This document shows, in pieces, positions 4,694 through 5,493 of a stretch of 5,493 nucleotides of DNA. This stretch comes from Candidatus Omnitrophota bacterium (GTDB lineage Bacteria > Omnitrophota > Gorgyraeia > JABMRN01): positions 1-5,493 of the forward strand of contig JABMRN010000239.1 of the NCBI GenBank assembly GCA_013202515.1. Reading direction: 5' to 3'. The position numbers and the translations under genes are program-made. Position 1 is the stretch's first letter. The number at the start of each line of letters is the position of its first letter. The notes under the pieces were generated by a model that worked only from the letters and a program-made list of their open reading frames with translations, did not search any database and had not been told where the DNA came from.

Positions 4694-5493
4694 AATAACT
4701 CCATCTGTTTTTCTTTTGTTTCTAGGGCGCCTTTGAGCATCTCTACCTTTCCGTATTGTCCGTCGTAACCCGGAAGCACACAGACATTTCCTGTTCTTGC
4801 GTTAATAATGCCTCTGGCTATCTTTGGAAGACAGCTATCTTCTAGTTGTTTTTCCGGCATTTCAAGAAGTATTTCGAATTCCGTTCCCAATTTATCAAGG
4901 AGCTTATTGTATTCCCTTTTAACCGAGACGCTTTCGGCCCCGACGCTTAAGGCCTCTGCGATTATTTCAATAAGGGGAACCATGTTCTTAAATCCTGGGG
5001 CATTCTCCAGCACAAAACCCTCGTCTCTATCCGAGAGCTTTTCCACTCTCTGCATTACCCCAACAGTAGCTTTTCTGCCGCAGGTAGGACATCTGTAATT
5101 TAAATCGCGCGACTCCTTCGGGGAAAGCCTGGCATGGCACTTCCTGTGGCCGTCCCAGTGATACTTTCCTTCTTCCGGATAAAATTCAACCGTATAGAGG
5201 AATTTATTTTTATCTTTTGTTTTTAAGATTTCTATAAGCTCTTTGTAGCCGAACCTTTCTTTAAAAACATTGGCCTCTCTTCCTATTTTGGACGGGGAAT
5301 GCGAATCTGAATTAGAGGTGAGGCTTAATCTGTCAAGGGCTGACCACCGCCAGTTCATCTTGGGATCCGAAGATAGGCCCGTTTCAATGGCATAGATTTT
5401 TTCTGTCTGGTCACCGAAGCATTCCTCGATAGAATCAAATCCTGAATTTGCGCCAAAAAGGCTGAAGTGGGGCGTCCAAACATGGGCTGGTAC
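4690..5493 (-). CDS. Endonuclease Q-type PHP-domain DNA repair nuclease (C-terminal 267 residues; 5' end outside window)
   Basis: This resembles EndoQ (the old TIGR00375 group, often misannotated as a helicase or PHP-domain protein). EndoQ nicks DNA 5' of deaminated bases (uracil, hypoxanthine, xanthine) and abasic sites. The frame stays open through the window edge beyond the first ATG (5358-5356), and that upstream stretch encodes conserved family sequence, so the gene is cut by the window rather than starting there. In the visible fragment: AHVWTPHFSLFG (3-14) and IETGLSSDPKMNWR (36-49), likely PHP metal and active-site segments; SNSDSHSPSKIGREAN (60-75) with the metal-binding D63-x-H65; a zinc-finger-like region with KCHARLSP (C119) and CPTC (C135, C138), then VMQRVEKLSDR (146-156); and PGYDGQYGK (241-249). 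The final residues are QMELF (263-267), a sliding-clamp-binding-like motif. The stop overlaps the pyrK start (TTGA), so it is cotranscribed with the pyr genes. The full family length is about 400 residues. Confidence 0.88.
   Translation of the reverse strand, partial: VPAHVWTPHFSLFGANSGFDSIEECFGDQTEKIYAIETGLSSDPKMNWRWSALDRLSLTSNSDSHSPSKIGREANVFKERFGYKELIEILKTKDKNKFLYTVEFYPEEGKYHWDGHRKCHARLSPKESRDLNYRCPTCGRKATVGVMQRVEKLSDRDEGFVLENAPGFKNMVPLIEIIAEALSVGAESVSVKREYNKLLDKLGTEFEILLEMPEKQLEDSCLPKIARGIINARTGNVCVLPGYDGQYGKVEMLKGALETKEKQMELF
4699..4702 (-). promoter_or_regulatory. Ribosome binding site for the TTG start of pyrK
   Basis: GGAG is spaced 5 nt (TTATT) from TTG at 4693-4691. It lies within the codons for the C-terminal Met-Glu of the upstream EndoQ-like gene and supports the non-ATG start. 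Confidence 0.65.

Noticed and set aside
5356..5358. ATG giving a 222-residue protein as the start of the EndoQ-like gene
   Set aside because: The same frame continues upstream to the window edge and encodes conserved PHP-domain sequence (AHVWTPHF, IETGLSSDPK), so this Met is internal.

Overview
This window is a compact bacterial gene block with every gene on the minus strand, so it reads biologically from base 5493 down to base 1. It covers parts of two functional units. The upstream unit is the 3' part of an endonuclease Q (EndoQ)-type DNA repair gene, followed without a gap by four pyrimidine biosynthesis genes: pyrK, pyrD, pyrF and pyrE. After a 77-nt spacer comes the start of a V/A-type ATPase operon: subunit E, a small DUF2764-type protein, and the first 165 residues of catalytic subunit A, which runs off the window.

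Junctions inside each unit are very tight. EndoQ and pyrK overlap by 4 nt (TTGA, so pyrK starts with TTG). pyrK and pyrD overlap by 7 nt. pyrD/pyrF and pyrF/pyrE are 1 and 2 nt apart. Subunit E and DUF2764 share one base (TAATG). DUF2764 and subunit A overlap by 8 nt. The only non-coding stretch, bases 1618-1694, carries a sigma70-like promoter candidate whose -35 box (TTGACA) contains the pyrE stop codon, then a small hairpin and a strong Shine-Dalgarno for subunit E. No convincing intrinsic terminator separates the units, so the ATPase genes may be expressed both from their own promoter and by read-through.

The four pyr genes give the late steps of UMP synthesis. PyrD with the FAD/2Fe-2S subunit PyrK forms an NAD-linked class 1B dihydroorotate dehydrogenase, PyrE makes OMP, and PyrF decarboxylates it to UMP. 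The order K-D-F-E matches the end of the Bacillus pyr operon. The E-DUF2764-A order, with no recognisable C, F or G gene between E and A, matches the ATPase operon of Chlamydia, Borrelia and Bacteroidetes rather than that of Thermus or Enterococcus.

The organism is a bacterium, moderately AT-rich by eye, with lysine-rich proteins and good Shine-Dalgarno sites. A Firmicutes-like pyr order next to a Chlamydia/spirochaete-type V-ATPase and a bacterial EndoQ suggests an uncultivated lineage, perhaps of the PVC/Omnitrophota kind. That placement is a low-confidence inference. No RNA genes, CRISPR arrays, mobile elements or frameshifts were seen. The most interesting points are EndoQ, a nuclease for deaminated bases, locked into a pyrimidine operon; its C-terminal QMELF, which looks like a sliding-clamp binding motif; and the DUF2764 protein sitting where a V-ATPase subunit C gene would be expected.
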